Of a DNA stretch of 64,000 bases, positions 7,699 through 16,692 are shown piece by piece. The DNA comes from Mayfieldus sp963781495 (GTDB lineage: Bacteria; Actinomycetota; Thermoleophilia; Solirubrobacterales; 70-9): assembly GCA_963781495.1 (NCBI GenBank), contig CAWAFX010000004.1:287774-351773 (forward strand). Direction: 5' to 3'. The notes beneath the pieces are model-generated. The model was not told the DNA's origin and did not search any database. It saw only the letters and a list, made by a program, of their open reading frames with translations. The position numbers and the translations under genes were made by a program. Position 1 is the stretch's first letter, and each line of letters starts with the position of its first letter.

Positions 7699-9267
7699 CT
7701 AGGGCTGCTCGAAGACGTGCTGGTAGTCGGTCGAGGGGCCGCCCTGGCCGATCGGCGGGAAGGGGGCCTGCTTGACGCAGCCGACGGTCGGGATCTGGGC
7801 CGAGCTGAGGAAGCCGTCGAACGCGTACTGCTTGATCCGGTTGAAGAAGTCGGTCGCCGCCGCCACGTCGCCGCCGACGCGGTCGTTGAATGCCGGCTCG
7901 TTGGGGGTGTTGGGATCGAGCGCGGTGGTGTGGGTCGGGCCGCCGACGCATTGGCGGGTCTCGAAGGACTGCACCCCACCGCTGCCGACGCCGAGGTGCC
8001 CGAGCGGCGCCACGTAGGGGTTGGTGCGGTCGTTGGAGAGGCGATTGTTGAAGGCCGCCAGCACGTCCGGCGCCAGGGGCGAGACGACCCGCAGGTACTT
8101 CGGCGTCAGCTTCGAGTTCTTGCCGGTGCTCTCGACCCCGGACCCGGTCGCGTTGACCGCCGAGGAGGCGTTGCCGAAGAAGGCGGCGATCTCGTGCTTG
8201 TAAAGCGAAGCGTCCTGAAGAATCGGGTTGAAGTTGTGCAGGAACGGCGGCAGCCCGTTGAGCAGCGGCGGCAGATCGGCGAGCAGCAGTCGCCGCAGAG
8301 CCGGGAAGGCGCGGCGCGCTCCCGCCACCACCGGCCTCAGGCCGATGAAGAAGCCGTTGAGCTGGGTCGAGAATCCGCCCAGGTCGCGGACCACCGGGGT
8401 CAGGTCACGCGCCGACGGACGCAGCTGCTTGACCAGCGGGTCCGTGTTGGCGGCGAAGCGCTGCAGGCGGGTCAGGGTCGCCCGCGACTGGTCGAGGAAG
8501 GTCGGGAAGGCGATGAAGGTGTTCTGAAGCTCGCGGTTGCGCCGCGCCGTGGTCGTGAAGACGCGGTCCGAATTGCGGATCAGGCCGCTGAGCTGACCCT
8601 GGCGCTGGCTCAGAGCCTGAAAGACGGTGCCGCCGTTGGAGATCAGCTGTTTGACGGCGAGCCGCTGGGTATCGAGGACCCGCAGCACGCGATCGGCGTC
8701 GGTGAAGGTCGGCTCGAGTTCGCCGAAGGCATCGGAGAGCGCCTGTCCCTGCCCGCGCAGGGCTATGGCGGCGTTCTGCATCCAGCCCTGGAAGGCGAGC
8801 CGGGTCTTGGGGTTGAAGGTGCGGAAGATCTCGTCCAGCTGCACCGACGGGGCGACCTGTCCGTTGGGCAGTGTGCCGCCGTCGTGCAGCTTCGGCCCCG
8901 TCGGTGATCCCGGCGTGAGCTCGACATAGGTCTCTCCCAGCAGCGTCTTCTCGCGCAGCGTCGCCTTTGTGTTCTTGGGGATCGGCGCGTACTGGTCATT
9001 GAGCTGCAGGGTGGCCAGAGTGTGCTTGCCGTCGGGTGAGAGCTGGATCTTCTGCACCTTTCCGACCGAGACGCCGGAGATCCGGACGTCGGACTGGTTG
9101 GCGAGCTGGGCGGCCTCGGTGAAGGGGATCTTCACCGTGTAGCCCTTCGCCTTCAGCGGCGTTGGACCGCCAAAGGCGATCCAGAGGAAGAGCAGGATCG
9201 CGAAGCAGGACAGCGCGAAGCCGATGATTGTCGTCATCTGCCAGACGGTGGGAGCGCGCTTCTGCAT
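7699..9267 (-). CDS. MCE family protein (sixth and last of the operon)
   Basis: A 522-residue protein with one N-terminal membrane anchor (residues 12-33) and an MCE/MlaD domain (about residues 40-130: YTVKIPFTEAAQL, then SDVRISGVSVGKV and LGETYVELTPG). A long helical region and a low-complexity C-terminus follow. MCE proteins form periplasmic or cell-wall tunnels that carry lipids or sterols to a YrbE/MlaE-type ABC transporter. The start ATG overlaps the stop of the preceding MCE gene by one base. The unusual feature of the set is the absence of permease genes nearby. Confidence 0.92.
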   Translation of the reverse strand: MQKRAPTVWQMTTIIGFALSCFAILLFLWIAFGGPTPLKAKGYTVKIPFTEAAQLANQSDVRISGVSVGKVQKIQLSPDGKHTLATLQLNDQYAPIPKNTKATLREKTLLGETYVELTPGSPTGPKLHDGGTLPNGQVAPSVQLDEIFRTFNPKTRLAFQGWMQNAAIALRGQGQALSDAFGELEPTFTDADRVLRVLDTQRLAVKQLISNGGTVFQALSQRQGQLSGLIRNSDRVFTTTARRNRELQNTFIAFPTFLDQSRATLTRLQRFAANTDPLVKQLRPSARDLTPVVRDLGGFSTQLNGFFIGLRPVVAGARRAFPALRRLLLADLPPLLNGLPPFLHNFNPILQDASLYKHEIAAFFGNASSAVNATGSGVESTGKNSKLTPKYLRVVSPLAPDVLAAFNNRLSNDRTNPYVAPLGHLGVGSGGVQSFETRQCVGGPTHTTALDPNTPNEPAFNDRVGGDVAAATDFFNRIKQYAFDGFLSSAQIPTVGCVKQAPFPPIGQGGPSTDYQHVFEQP

Positions 9268-10580
9268 TAGCAGGCGTCCGCCCTGGTTGCCAGGTGGGCG
9301 AGCTGCGAGAGCGTGTTGTCGAACGGATGGGTCGAGTTGACGCCCTCGGCGACCGAGGAGGTGAAGCAGCTCGACAAGATCATTCCGCGGCGCAGCGGCC
9401 CGTAGGCGTCCTGATTGAGGTAGACCGAGTTGAGGTCGTGGTTCAGCCAGCCGAGGTAGAAGAGGAAGTTTCCGACCGCCGGATTGGGGTTGTAGGCGAG
9501 CTCGTTGAAGGCGTAGTTGAGATTGCTGAGGCCGGTCTTCAGCCCGGTGACCGAGTTGTCCAGCGGCTGAGCGCCCGAGACCAAATGCTTGACCGGGGCT
9601 CGCACCTGGCGCGTGAAGGGCCGGATCTGGTCACGGATCGGCGGCACCGTGTCGCGGAACAGGCGCTGGCTGGCGACCAGGCCCGGCTTCAAGGCGGCGG
9701 CCGAGGGGATCAGCGCCGGCAGAGCCTGGCGCAGGGTCAGTGAGAGCTTGTTCGAACTCGCGAGGCCGCTGTGTGTCGCCCGCAGGGTCGAGGGCAGCTG
9801 CTGCAGGGAATCGCGGATCGCCTGTTGCTGATGGGCGAAGGAGGCGAAGACCGAGTTCGAGGAGTCGACGAAGCGGCTCAGCTGCTGGTCGTGCTTGCCG
9901 AGCTCGCCGGCCAAGAGCCCGAAGTTGTGGATCACGCGGGCGAGGTTCTGACGCCGCGTCGCCAGCGCGGTGTTGATCCGGGCGAGGTCGCGGGTCGTCG
10001 GCTCGATCCTGCGCAGCGCCGCCGAGAGCTGCAGCCCCTTCTCCTTGCCTCCGAGCCCCTTGGCGCCGCCGTCGAGGAGCAGCGTCAGGTAGTTGCGCGT
10101 ATCGGAGTCGAGCGTCGCGAGGATCTGGTCGGCATTGACCTGCGGCTTGGTGCTGGCCAGCGGCACCGTCGAGCCCTCCTTGATCTCCGGGCCCCGGGTG
10201 CCCGGATCCATCTCGATCACCATGTCGGCGAGTCCGGTCTTCGGGCGCAGCAGCAGCGAGGCGTCGCGGTGGATCAGCGGCGCGTACTTCGGCTTGACGT
10301 CCATCCGCACCACCGCGTGCCCGTTCTCGAGGTCGACGGCGCCGACTTTGCCGACCTGGATCCCGGCGATGTCAATCGCCTGTCCCTGCCCCGGGGTCAC
10401 CGCCTGGGCGGGCAGGAACTCCGCCTTCAGCTCGAAGAAGTCCTGGCCGAAGATCGGCACCCAACCCGGCAGCGAGGCCTTCTGCTGGCCGATGATCAAG
10501 AGCCCGGTGGTGAGCCCGGCAAGCGTCAGGATGACGATCGCCACCAGGTCCCGCGTGCGTCCGCGAATCGCCCGCACCAT
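9267..10580 (-). CDS. MCE family protein (fifth of the operon)
   Basis: A 437-residue protein, the shortest of the six. An N-terminal anchor (residues 12-29) precedes an MCE domain containing GQAIDIAGIQVGKVGAVDL and KTGLADMVIEMDPG. The rest is predicted helical with repeated Leu/Arg/Gln-rich heptads, as expected for the coiled-coil needle region of actinobacterial MCE subunits. It overlaps both neighbours by one base, which implies translational coupling and a fixed subunit ratio. The lipid carried cannot be told from sequence. Confidence 0.9.
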   Translation of the reverse strand: MVRAIRGRTRDLVAIVILTLAGLTTGLLIIGQQKASLPGWVPIFGQDFFELKAEFLPAQAVTPGQGQAIDIAGIQVGKVGAVDLENGHAVVRMDVKPKYAPLIHRDASLLLRPKTGLADMVIEMDPGTRGPEIKEGSTVPLASTKPQVNADQILATLDSDTRNYLTLLLDGGAKGLGGKEKGLQLSAALRRIEPTTRDLARINTALATRRQNLARVIHNFGLLAGELGKHDQQLSRFVDSSNSVFASFAHQQQAIRDSLQQLPSTLRATHSGLASSNKLSLTLRQALPALIPSAAALKPGLVASQRLFRDTVPPIRDQIRPFTRQVRAPVKHLVSGAQPLDNSVTGLKTGLSNLNYAFNELAYNPNPAVGNFLFYLGWLNHDLNSVYLNQDAYGPLRRGMILSSCFTSSVAEGVNSTHPFDNTLSQLAHLATRADAC

Positions 10581-12079
10581 CAGGGCACCGCCTGCGGGCT
10601 CGGCGGTCCGGGTTGGCCGGCGGCGCCGTTGAGGCTGGGGACCGCCTGTGTTGCACAGGCGACCTTGTGATTGATCGCCGGCTTCGGGCCCAGCGCCGGC
10701 TGGGTCCCCTGCAGGGGCGCGATCGTGAAGGCGGTCAGCTGGGTCCCGTTGAAGCCGCCGTTGGGGTTCGGGGCCCGGACCTTGACCGGGCCGCCGCCCG
10801 ACTGGAAACGCAGATAGGGGCCGTTGCCATCGAAGTTCTGGCCCTCGCCGGCGAGATCGGTGAAGCCGTAGAAGGCCTCGCGGTAGTTGGGCTCACCGCT
10901 GGAGAAGGAATCGTTGATCACCTGGTTGCCGGACGGGATCAGGACGTTGGCGACGCAGTTGGATAGCTTGGTGAGCGACGGGAAGGCCTTCAGGCTGGCC
11001 CCGGTCGCGCCCGAGAGTCCCGGCGTGCCCTTCTTCAGCAGGTGCGCGATCCCGCCCAGCTCAGCCTTCGAGAGCAGCGGCTTGGTCTGGGCGATCCACG
11101 GGTTCGCAGCCCGGATCGTCGCCGGCAGCTCGGCGACCCCGGGGCGCAGCTCGATCGCGAAGGTGCGCAGGAATGGCAGCGTTTGGTTGAGGTGCAGCAG
11201 CGAGGTCCGCGCCGTGGTCAGCGTCGGTGCCAGCTCGTGGATGCTTTGCGACAGGTTCTGGGACTCGTCGGCAAGCGCCCCCGCGGTGGTGTTGAAGTTG
11301 GTGATCAGGTCCTTGAGCGGCAGCTCGTTGCGGGCCAGGACCCCGAAGAGCCTGTTGGCCCCCCGAAGCAGGCCCGAAAGGTCGTGGGTTCGAGTGCCGA
11401 GGAAGGCCTGCTGGACGATCGCCGTGTTCTTGCCCGCCGCGCCGCCGTAGTCGAAGGACTTGTTCAGCGCCTGGGCGCCGCTCAGGCCCTGGACGTCGGG
11501 ATCCTGGGTCAGGTTCTCGGCCGCGGTCGGGTTGTGATTGAGGGCGGTGCCGAAGCCCTGCAGCAGCTCACGGAGGTCCTGGCGCTGCGGCGACTGCAGC
11601 GCCGTCAGCACTTCGTCCAGCTGCACCGCCGTCGCCGTGTGGGTGACCGGGATCGAGCCGTTGGCGGGAAGCTCGGGCCGGCTCGGGCTGCCGGGGTTTA
11701 CGTCGAGGAAGAAGTTGCCCTCGAGGAAGATCCGCGGCCGGATCTTCACGAATGCGTCGGAATGGATCGGCCGGCCCTCGTTGCTGATCGTGAAGAGGAC
11801 CCGCGAGTCGTTGCCGACCCGGTCCACCGACTTCACCACGCCGACGTTGACCCCGGCGATCCGCACCGGCGATCCGGTGCGGATGTTGGCCGAGTTCTGG
11901 AAGGTGGCGCTGAGCTCGTAGCCGGAGCCCTGGAAGGGGAGGTGCTTGGTGAAGGCGATGTAGAAGCCGAAGACGATCAGCAGTACGACGAAGAGGCCGA
12001 CCGCCGTCGGGCCGGGGCCGCCGGTGCTGCGGAAGAACTCCTCGTTGTACTTGCCCTTGTCGCTGCGGCGCCGCGCCAT
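10580..12079 (-). CDS. MCE family protein (fourth of the operon)
   Basis: A 499-residue protein with a short charged N-terminus, one membrane anchor (residues 26-44) and an MCE domain (GSGYELSATFQN, SPVRIAGVNVGVVKSV, FLEGNFFLDVNPG). A long helical segment follows, then a C-terminal domain of about 130 residues rich in Gly, Asn and Pro. Junctions are single-base overlaps on both sides. The EGNFFLD variant at the end of the MCE domain occupies the position where its neighbours have GETYVEL or GLKYLQI, as expected for non-identical subunits of a hetero-hexamer. Confidence 0.9.
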   Translation of the reverse strand: MARRRSDKGKYNEEFFRSTGGPGPTAVGLFVVLLIVFGFYIAFTKHLPFQGSGYELSATFQNSANIRTGSPVRIAGVNVGVVKSVDRVGNDSRVLFTISNEGRPIHSDAFVKIRPRIFLEGNFFLDVNPGSPSRPELPANGSIPVTHTATAVQLDEVLTALQSPQRQDLRELLQGFGTALNHNPTAAENLTQDPDVQGLSGAQALNKSFDYGGAAGKNTAIVQQAFLGTRTHDLSGLLRGANRLFGVLARNELPLKDLITNFNTTAGALADESQNLSQSIHELAPTLTTARTSLLHLNQTLPFLRTFAIELRPGVAELPATIRAANPWIAQTKPLLSKAELGGIAHLLKKGTPGLSGATGASLKAFPSLTKLSNCVANVLIPSGNQVINDSFSSGEPNYREAFYGFTDLAGEGQNFDGNGPYLRFQSGGGPVKVRAPNPNGGFNGTQLTAFTIAPLQGTQPALGPKPAINHKVACATQAVPSLNGAAGQPGPPSPQAVP

Positions 12080-13542
12080 CAGCTCTTGCCCCCGCTCTTC
12101 GCCTTCTTCTTCTTTTTCACCGGCTGGCCCTCGGTGACCGTGCCCTGGTTGCCGGGCGGGTTGCCGACCAGGGTCTGGGCGGCGTTATAGGGCTCGTTTC
12201 CGGCCTCGCATTCCTTCGGCTGGCCGGGCGCCGCGGTGTTCGGATAGGGGTTGTAGTGGAGGTGGTTCTCGAGCGCGGGTCCGTTCGCCGGCGCGCTCGC
12301 CGGCGAGCCGATGTTGTTGGGGCCAGGCGTCTGTCCGCCGGCCTGGCCGGGCGGCGCGATCACCCAGAAACGCTGCCAGTTGCCGATCCCGTCGCCGAGG
12401 CTGACGATCGAGGCCCCGTTCCTGAGCAGCAGGGTCACGTAGTTGCAGACCGTCTGCGCCGGGGTGACGAAGGTGATCGTGGGATCGAGCAGCGTGTTGG
12501 TCTGAGTCAGCAGCTGCAGCCCCGGGGTCACACCTGGGGTGTTGCCGAAGTCGACCAGGGCCTGCGCGGTCGGCGCCAGCTCGGCGTTCAGCACCGGCGT
12601 CTTGCGCAGCACCGGCGGCCCGTTGATCGTCGCCTTGGCCAGCGCCGGTCCGGTCTTGACCAGGGCCGCGGAGGCGGGCTGCAAGTCCGAGAACAGAAGC
12701 TTGCTGTCGCGCAGGAAGGGCCGGATGTGGGGCAGGGTGCGGATCGTCGTCTGCTCGGTCGGCGGGCCCTTGGAGATCGTCTGCTGCAGGAACGGACGCG
12801 CGATTCGCGCCAAGGCGCTGAAAGTGACGTCGAGCGAGACGAACCCGTGCGCCTGCTGCTCGGCGACCGGCGCGACCTCTGCCGAGGTGGCCTCCAGCGC
12901 CTTGAAGAAGCGTCCGAGCCCGGTTCCCGGCGAGGAGAGGTTTCGGAACACCGGCTCGACGTGCTGCAGCAGCGGCCGCAGCTCTCCGATCGCGGCGTTG
13001 ATGTCAGGGCCGCGGCCGGCGATCGCCGATCCGAATTCCAGCTCGTTGCGCTGGATCGCGTCACGGGTCGGGCGGTCGAAGATGTTCAACACCTGGTCGA
13101 TGTCGACCGACACGGGCTTCGCCGCCTTGAGCGAGAGCGTGCTGCCCTCCGGCAGCCCGTGGCGAGAGTTGCCGGGCGCGATCTGCAGGTACTTCAGGCC
13201 CAGGGCCGATCTGGTGCGCACGGAGACGGTCGTGTCGGTGGGCAGCGGGTCGACGGTCTTGTCCAGTTTCAGGTTGACCTTCGCACTGGCGGTGCCGTCG
13301 TTGTGCGCCACCGGCTGGACCGACTGCACGGTGCCGACCCGGATCCCCCCCACCCGGACGTCGTTGCCCTTGACCAGTGAGGTGGCGTCGGGAACCTGGA
13401 CCGAGACCTGGTAGGTGGGCACGAAAGGCAGCCCGTTGTTGGCGTTGTAGGCGAGAAAGACGGCGACGACGACGATCAGCACCGTCAGCGCCCCGACCAG
13501 TGTCGGGTCCGCTGCGAGCCGTTGCATGCGTCGTCCCCTCAT
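12079..13542 (-). CDS. MCE family protein (third of the operon)
   Basis: A 487-residue protein: anchor at residues 15-31, MCE domain from about 40 (YQVSVQVPDATSLVKG, NDVRVGGIRVGTVQSV, LGLKYLQIAPG), long helical stalk, and a Lys-rich end (KKKKKAKSGGK). It shares ATGA with the stop of the preceding gene and one base with the next start. The basic C-terminus could contact acidic wall polymers or the membrane; that is inference. Confidence 0.9.
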   Translation of the reverse strand: MRGRRMQRLAADPTLVGALTVLIVVVAVFLAYNANNGLPFVPTYQVSVQVPDATSLVKGNDVRVGGIRVGTVQSVQPVAHNDGTASAKVNLKLDKTVDPLPTDTTVSVRTRSALGLKYLQIAPGNSRHGLPEGSTLSLKAAKPVSVDIDQVLNIFDRPTRDAIQRNELEFGSAIAGRGPDINAAIGELRPLLQHVEPVFRNLSSPGTGLGRFFKALEATSAEVAPVAEQQAHGFVSLDVTFSALARIARPFLQQTISKGPPTEQTTIRTLPHIRPFLRDSKLLFSDLQPASAALVKTGPALAKATINGPPVLRKTPVLNAELAPTAQALVDFGNTPGVTPGLQLLTQTNTLLDPTITFVTPAQTVCNYVTLLLRNGASIVSLGDGIGNWQRFWVIAPPGQAGGQTPGPNNIGSPASAPANGPALENHLHYNPYPNTAAPGQPKECEAGNEPYNAAQTLVGNPPGNQGTVTEGQPVKKKKKAKSGGKS

Positions 13543-15038
13543 TGGCCGAGCAGGTACTTGAGGACGTCGCGGGCGCTGCCCGAGGCCGGCGAGCCGGCGT
13601 TGTTCGGATTTGCGTTCGGTCGCGGACCGGTGCGGGTCGGCTGGCCGAGGGGCTTGGCCTTGCCGGGGCCCTGGTTCTGGGTGCGCTTCTCACGCTTGGC
13701 CAGGGCCAGCAGCCGGGTCAGCTTGCCGAGGTCGGGCGGCACCGAGCTCGAGCTGGCGCTCGGGTGGCGCCAGTTGGCCAGGCACTCGCCGGCTGAAACG
13801 GTCGCGTAGTCGACGCAGTTGGTCGCGATCAGGTTCTCGCGCAGCAGATGGCCGAACTGGTCGAAGCCGTTCGCCCAGCCGACGTTGTTGTAGATGAAGC
13901 TCATCAGCTGCTCGAAGCCCTTGGTGGTGCGGACGCTCTTGAGCAGCTTTCCGAGGTTGGTCAGCGGCCTCGAGCCGGCCTTGGCGAGCCTGGTGAGGTT
14001 CTGGATCGTCGGGTCTGCCTCGACCAGCAGCGGCCCCGTCTGCTGAGCGGCGTCGCCGAGGCTGCGCAGCGAGATGTTGGTGGCGGTGGCGAACGGCGCC
14101 AGCTGGCGCGAGGCGACGGTCAGCGAGGGCGCCGCCTGGCCGAAGTTCTGGATCACCGGGTTCGCCTGGCGGCTGAAGCCGCCCAGCTGGCGCATCGTCG
14201 AGCGCAGCTCGGTCAGGGTCTGGGGAAGGCGCTGCAGGCCGCGCTCGATGTCGGCCCGGCGCTCGGCCGACGCCTGGGCGGTGGCGCCGGCTGTGTCGAT
14301 GAAGCCGGCGACATGGGCACGGTCGCGGGCCAGCGGCGCCAGGATCCGGTCGGAGTCGCTGGTCAGCTGGGCGAGCTGGTGGTTCTGGGCCGCAAGGATC
14401 GCCAGCACGCGGTCGAACTGGCGCAGGGCCGGGTCGGCGCGGCGGACTATGTCGGCGAGGTCGGGCCCGCGGGCGGCAAGGCTGGCGCCGAGGTCGTTGA
14501 TGATCAGCCGGAAGCGCTCCGCGAACGGCAGCCGCTGGATGTTGTTGACCATGTCGAGGTCGACCGCCTTGCCGTTGTTCTCGACCGGAAGCAGGTGCTG
14601 GCCGGCGCCGGGCTGGCCGCCGGGGATCGTCCGCAGAGGTGGCGGCGGCTGTGAGCCCGGGGCGCGCGGTTGGGTCGGCTCGCAGTCGACATACTTCTCG
14701 CCGATCAGCGACTGGGGCCGGATCAGGCAGGAGGCGTCGCGGCGGAAGTCGGCAAAGCCGGCGTCGGTGATCTTCATCACCACCACCGCCTTGCCGGGCA
14801 CCGCGTGCGGCCGGCCCTGCAGGCTGGCGATCTCGTCCTTGCCGGTCACGTCGACCGACTCGACGGTGCCGACATTGGCGCCCGCGACCCGCACGTCCTC
14901 GCCGGGGACGATGAAGCCGCCGCTGTCGAAGATCCCCCGCACCTCGTAGTTGCCGCCTCCGCTGGAGCCCGCGGTGCCGGCGACGACCAGCACCGTGGCC
15001 GCGGTGACGATCAGGACTGTTGCCAGGATCCGCCTCAT
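13539..15038 (-). CDS. MCE family protein (second of the operon)
   Basis: A 499-residue protein with an N-terminal signal anchor (residues 4-22) and an MCE domain (YEVRGIFDSGGFIVPGEDVRV, AGANVGTVESVDV, IGEKYVDCEP). A proline-rich insertion follows the MCE domain, then the helical stalk. The C-terminal ~60 residues are rich in Asn, Pro and Lys. The start forms an ATGA overlap with the first MCE gene, and the stop overlaps the third gene by four bases. Confidence 0.9.
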   Translation of the reverse strand: MRRILATVLIVTAATVLVVAGTAGSSGGGNYEVRGIFDSGGFIVPGEDVRVAGANVGTVESVDVTGKDEIASLQGRPHAVPGKAVVVMKITDAGFADFRRDASCLIRPQSLIGEKYVDCEPTQPRAPGSQPPPPLRTIPGGQPGAGQHLLPVENNGKAVDLDMVNNIQRLPFAERFRLIINDLGASLAARGPDLADIVRRADPALRQFDRVLAILAAQNHQLAQLTSDSDRILAPLARDRAHVAGFIDTAGATAQASAERRADIERGLQRLPQTLTELRSTMRQLGGFSRQANPVIQNFGQAAPSLTVASRQLAPFATATNISLRSLGDAAQQTGPLLVEADPTIQNLTRLAKAGSRPLTNLGKLLKSVRTTKGFEQLMSFIYNNVGWANGFDQFGHLLRENLIATNCVDYATVSAGECLANWRHPSASSSSVPPDLGKLTRLLALAKREKRTQNQGPGKAKPLGQPTRTGPRPNANPNNAGSPASGSARDVLKYLLGQ

Positions 15039-16549
15039 GGGCCGGGTGGGGTCTGGCTCGGGTCGCAGTCGCCAGGCCCGAGGTTGCCGTTGTCGGTGAA
15101 CGGGTTGGAGCCCGGGATCGGCTGGGTGCCGCCGCCCGGACAGCGCCGGTAGATCTGGAAGTTGAGGCCCTGAAACTGCTGGCTGGGCGGGATCGGCTCC
15201 AGCTGGCCGATGTGGCCGACGCAGATCGGGTTGGCGTCGCCCGGAGCGCAGTTGTGGAAGACGTTGGCGTTGGCCGGCTGCACGCGGGCGAAGTGGCCGT
15301 TGGCGTCGTAGAAGGCGGTCACCTGGCCGAGGTTGGAGATTGCCCCGAGCACGTCGGGGAAGTAGGGCCGCGCGAAGCGGATGAAGGGCAAGGAGGTGTT
15401 GCTGGCGTTGACCGCGGCCGGGAACGCGACCCGCGCCTTCGACTCGGACTTGGGCAGCGCCTTGACCGAGTCGCCGAGGTCGTTGTTTGCGCCGGGCAGG
15501 CTGACGACCTTGCGCAGGTCTGTGAACACCGGCACCGCCCGGTGGACGACCGGGCGCACGTGGCGCAGGAACGGGTCCAGGTTGCGGGTCGCGACCTTGG
15601 AGGTGTTGACGAGGGGGTCGAGGTCGTCGAGGGTCGCCCGCAGGTTGACGAAGGTCGTGTTGGCCTGCCGCAGGGTGCTCGGCAGCACCGCGAGGCTGCG
15701 GTCGAAGGACTGGTTCTGGCTGGCGATCGAGCCCAGGGCCCGGTTGGCGTTGGAGACCAGGCCCGAGAGGTCGTTGCTGCGCTCGCTGACCGCGGTGAAC
15801 ACGCGCGAGGAGTTGACGATGAAGTTGGTGAACACGCCCTCGTCGCGATTGAGCTCCTGCAGCACCCGGTCGGTGGCGCTGAGCGAGGGCGCGAAGTACT
15901 TGTAGGTCTTGCGCGCCTGCTCGCCCTTGCCCACGTAGAGGGTGTTGAAGCCCTGGATGAACTGGCGCAGGGACTTGCGGGCCGGGCCGTTGAAGGTGTT
16001 GAAGAGCTGGTCGAGATCGACGGGAGTGGTCGTGTCGGCGCCGGTCAGGGTCGCGTCGTCGCTCAGCTTGGGCGCGTTGTTGGGGCCGGGCGTGAGCGAG
16101 ATGTAGTGGTTGGCCACCCCCGAGAGGGAGGTCGCGCGGATCACCGCCGTGGTTCCCTGGTGCAGCGCCTGGTCGACCGAGATGTCCACCTGCGCCTGGT
16201 TGTCAGAAGTCAGCGAGATACTGTCGACCGAGCCGACCGGGGCTCCTCCGATCAGGACCTGGTTTCCCTTCACCAGCTGGCCCCCGGTCTGGAACAGCAG
16301 CTTGTACTGGTGGCTGCTGCCGCCGCTGAGCAGCACAACGGTCACCAGCACGGCGACCGCGACCAGGGCGCCTATCGCGAGCAGCCGCGAGGCGATGGAA
16401 CCGCGGTCACTTCCGGGCCGGCTGCCGACGTCGCCGCCGGACCCGCTCTCGCTGGGGTCGGCTGGCTGGTTTTCCGCATTCGCCGGCGTCGATCGTCCTT
16501 GCCCTGTGTTACCGGGTCCTCCCGCCCGGCAACGTCTCTCCTCAGGCAC
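15035..16549 (-). CDS. MCE family protein (first of the operon)
   Basis: A 504-residue protein read from GTG 16549; no other start is found before the membrane anchor. An unusually long, disordered, acidic N-terminus (about 50 residues, rich in Gly, Ser, Pro and Glu) precedes the anchor (residues 54-74). The MCE domain follows (YKLLFQTGGQLVKGNQVLIGG, PVGSVDSI, VANHYISLTPG), then a helical stalk and a cysteine-containing C-terminus. As first gene it should carry the operon promoter in the 143-bp region shared with the divergent phosphoesterase. Two yrbE genes would normally sit here and are absent. Confidence 0.9.
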   Translation of the reverse strand: MPEERRCRAGGPGNTGQGRSTPANAENQPADPSESGSGGDVGSRPGSDRGSIASRLLAIGALVAVAVLVTVVLLSGGSSHQYKLLFQTGGQLVKGNQVLIGGAPVGSVDSISLTSDNQAQVDISVDQALHQGTTAVIRATSLSGVANHYISLTPGPNNAPKLSDDATLTGADTTTPVDLDQLFNTFNGPARKSLRQFIQGFNTLYVGKGEQARKTYKYFAPSLSATDRVLQELNRDEGVFTNFIVNSSRVFTAVSERSNDLSGLVSNANRALGSIASQNQSFDRSLAVLPSTLRQANTTFVNLRATLDDLDPLVNTSKVATRNLDPFLRHVRPVVHRAVPVFTDLRKVVSLPGANNDLGDSVKALPKSESKARVAFPAAVNASNTSLPFIRFARPYFPDVLGAISNLGQVTAFYDANGHFARVQPANANVFHNCAPGDANPICVGHIGQLEPIPPSQQFQGLNFQIYRRCPGGGTQPIPGSNPFTDNGNLGPGDCDPSQTPPGP

Positions 16550-16692
16550 GATCGTATCCCAGCATCACCTGCGCACAAGGTCAAATTTGGGGCCTTGCAG
16601 CCATCTTGCACCCCCGCCAAGGCTGACTTAACCCGATCTCAACGGCCCCCGTTCGACGGGCCCGTCCTGACCGTCGGTCAGAGTTAGCGCCC

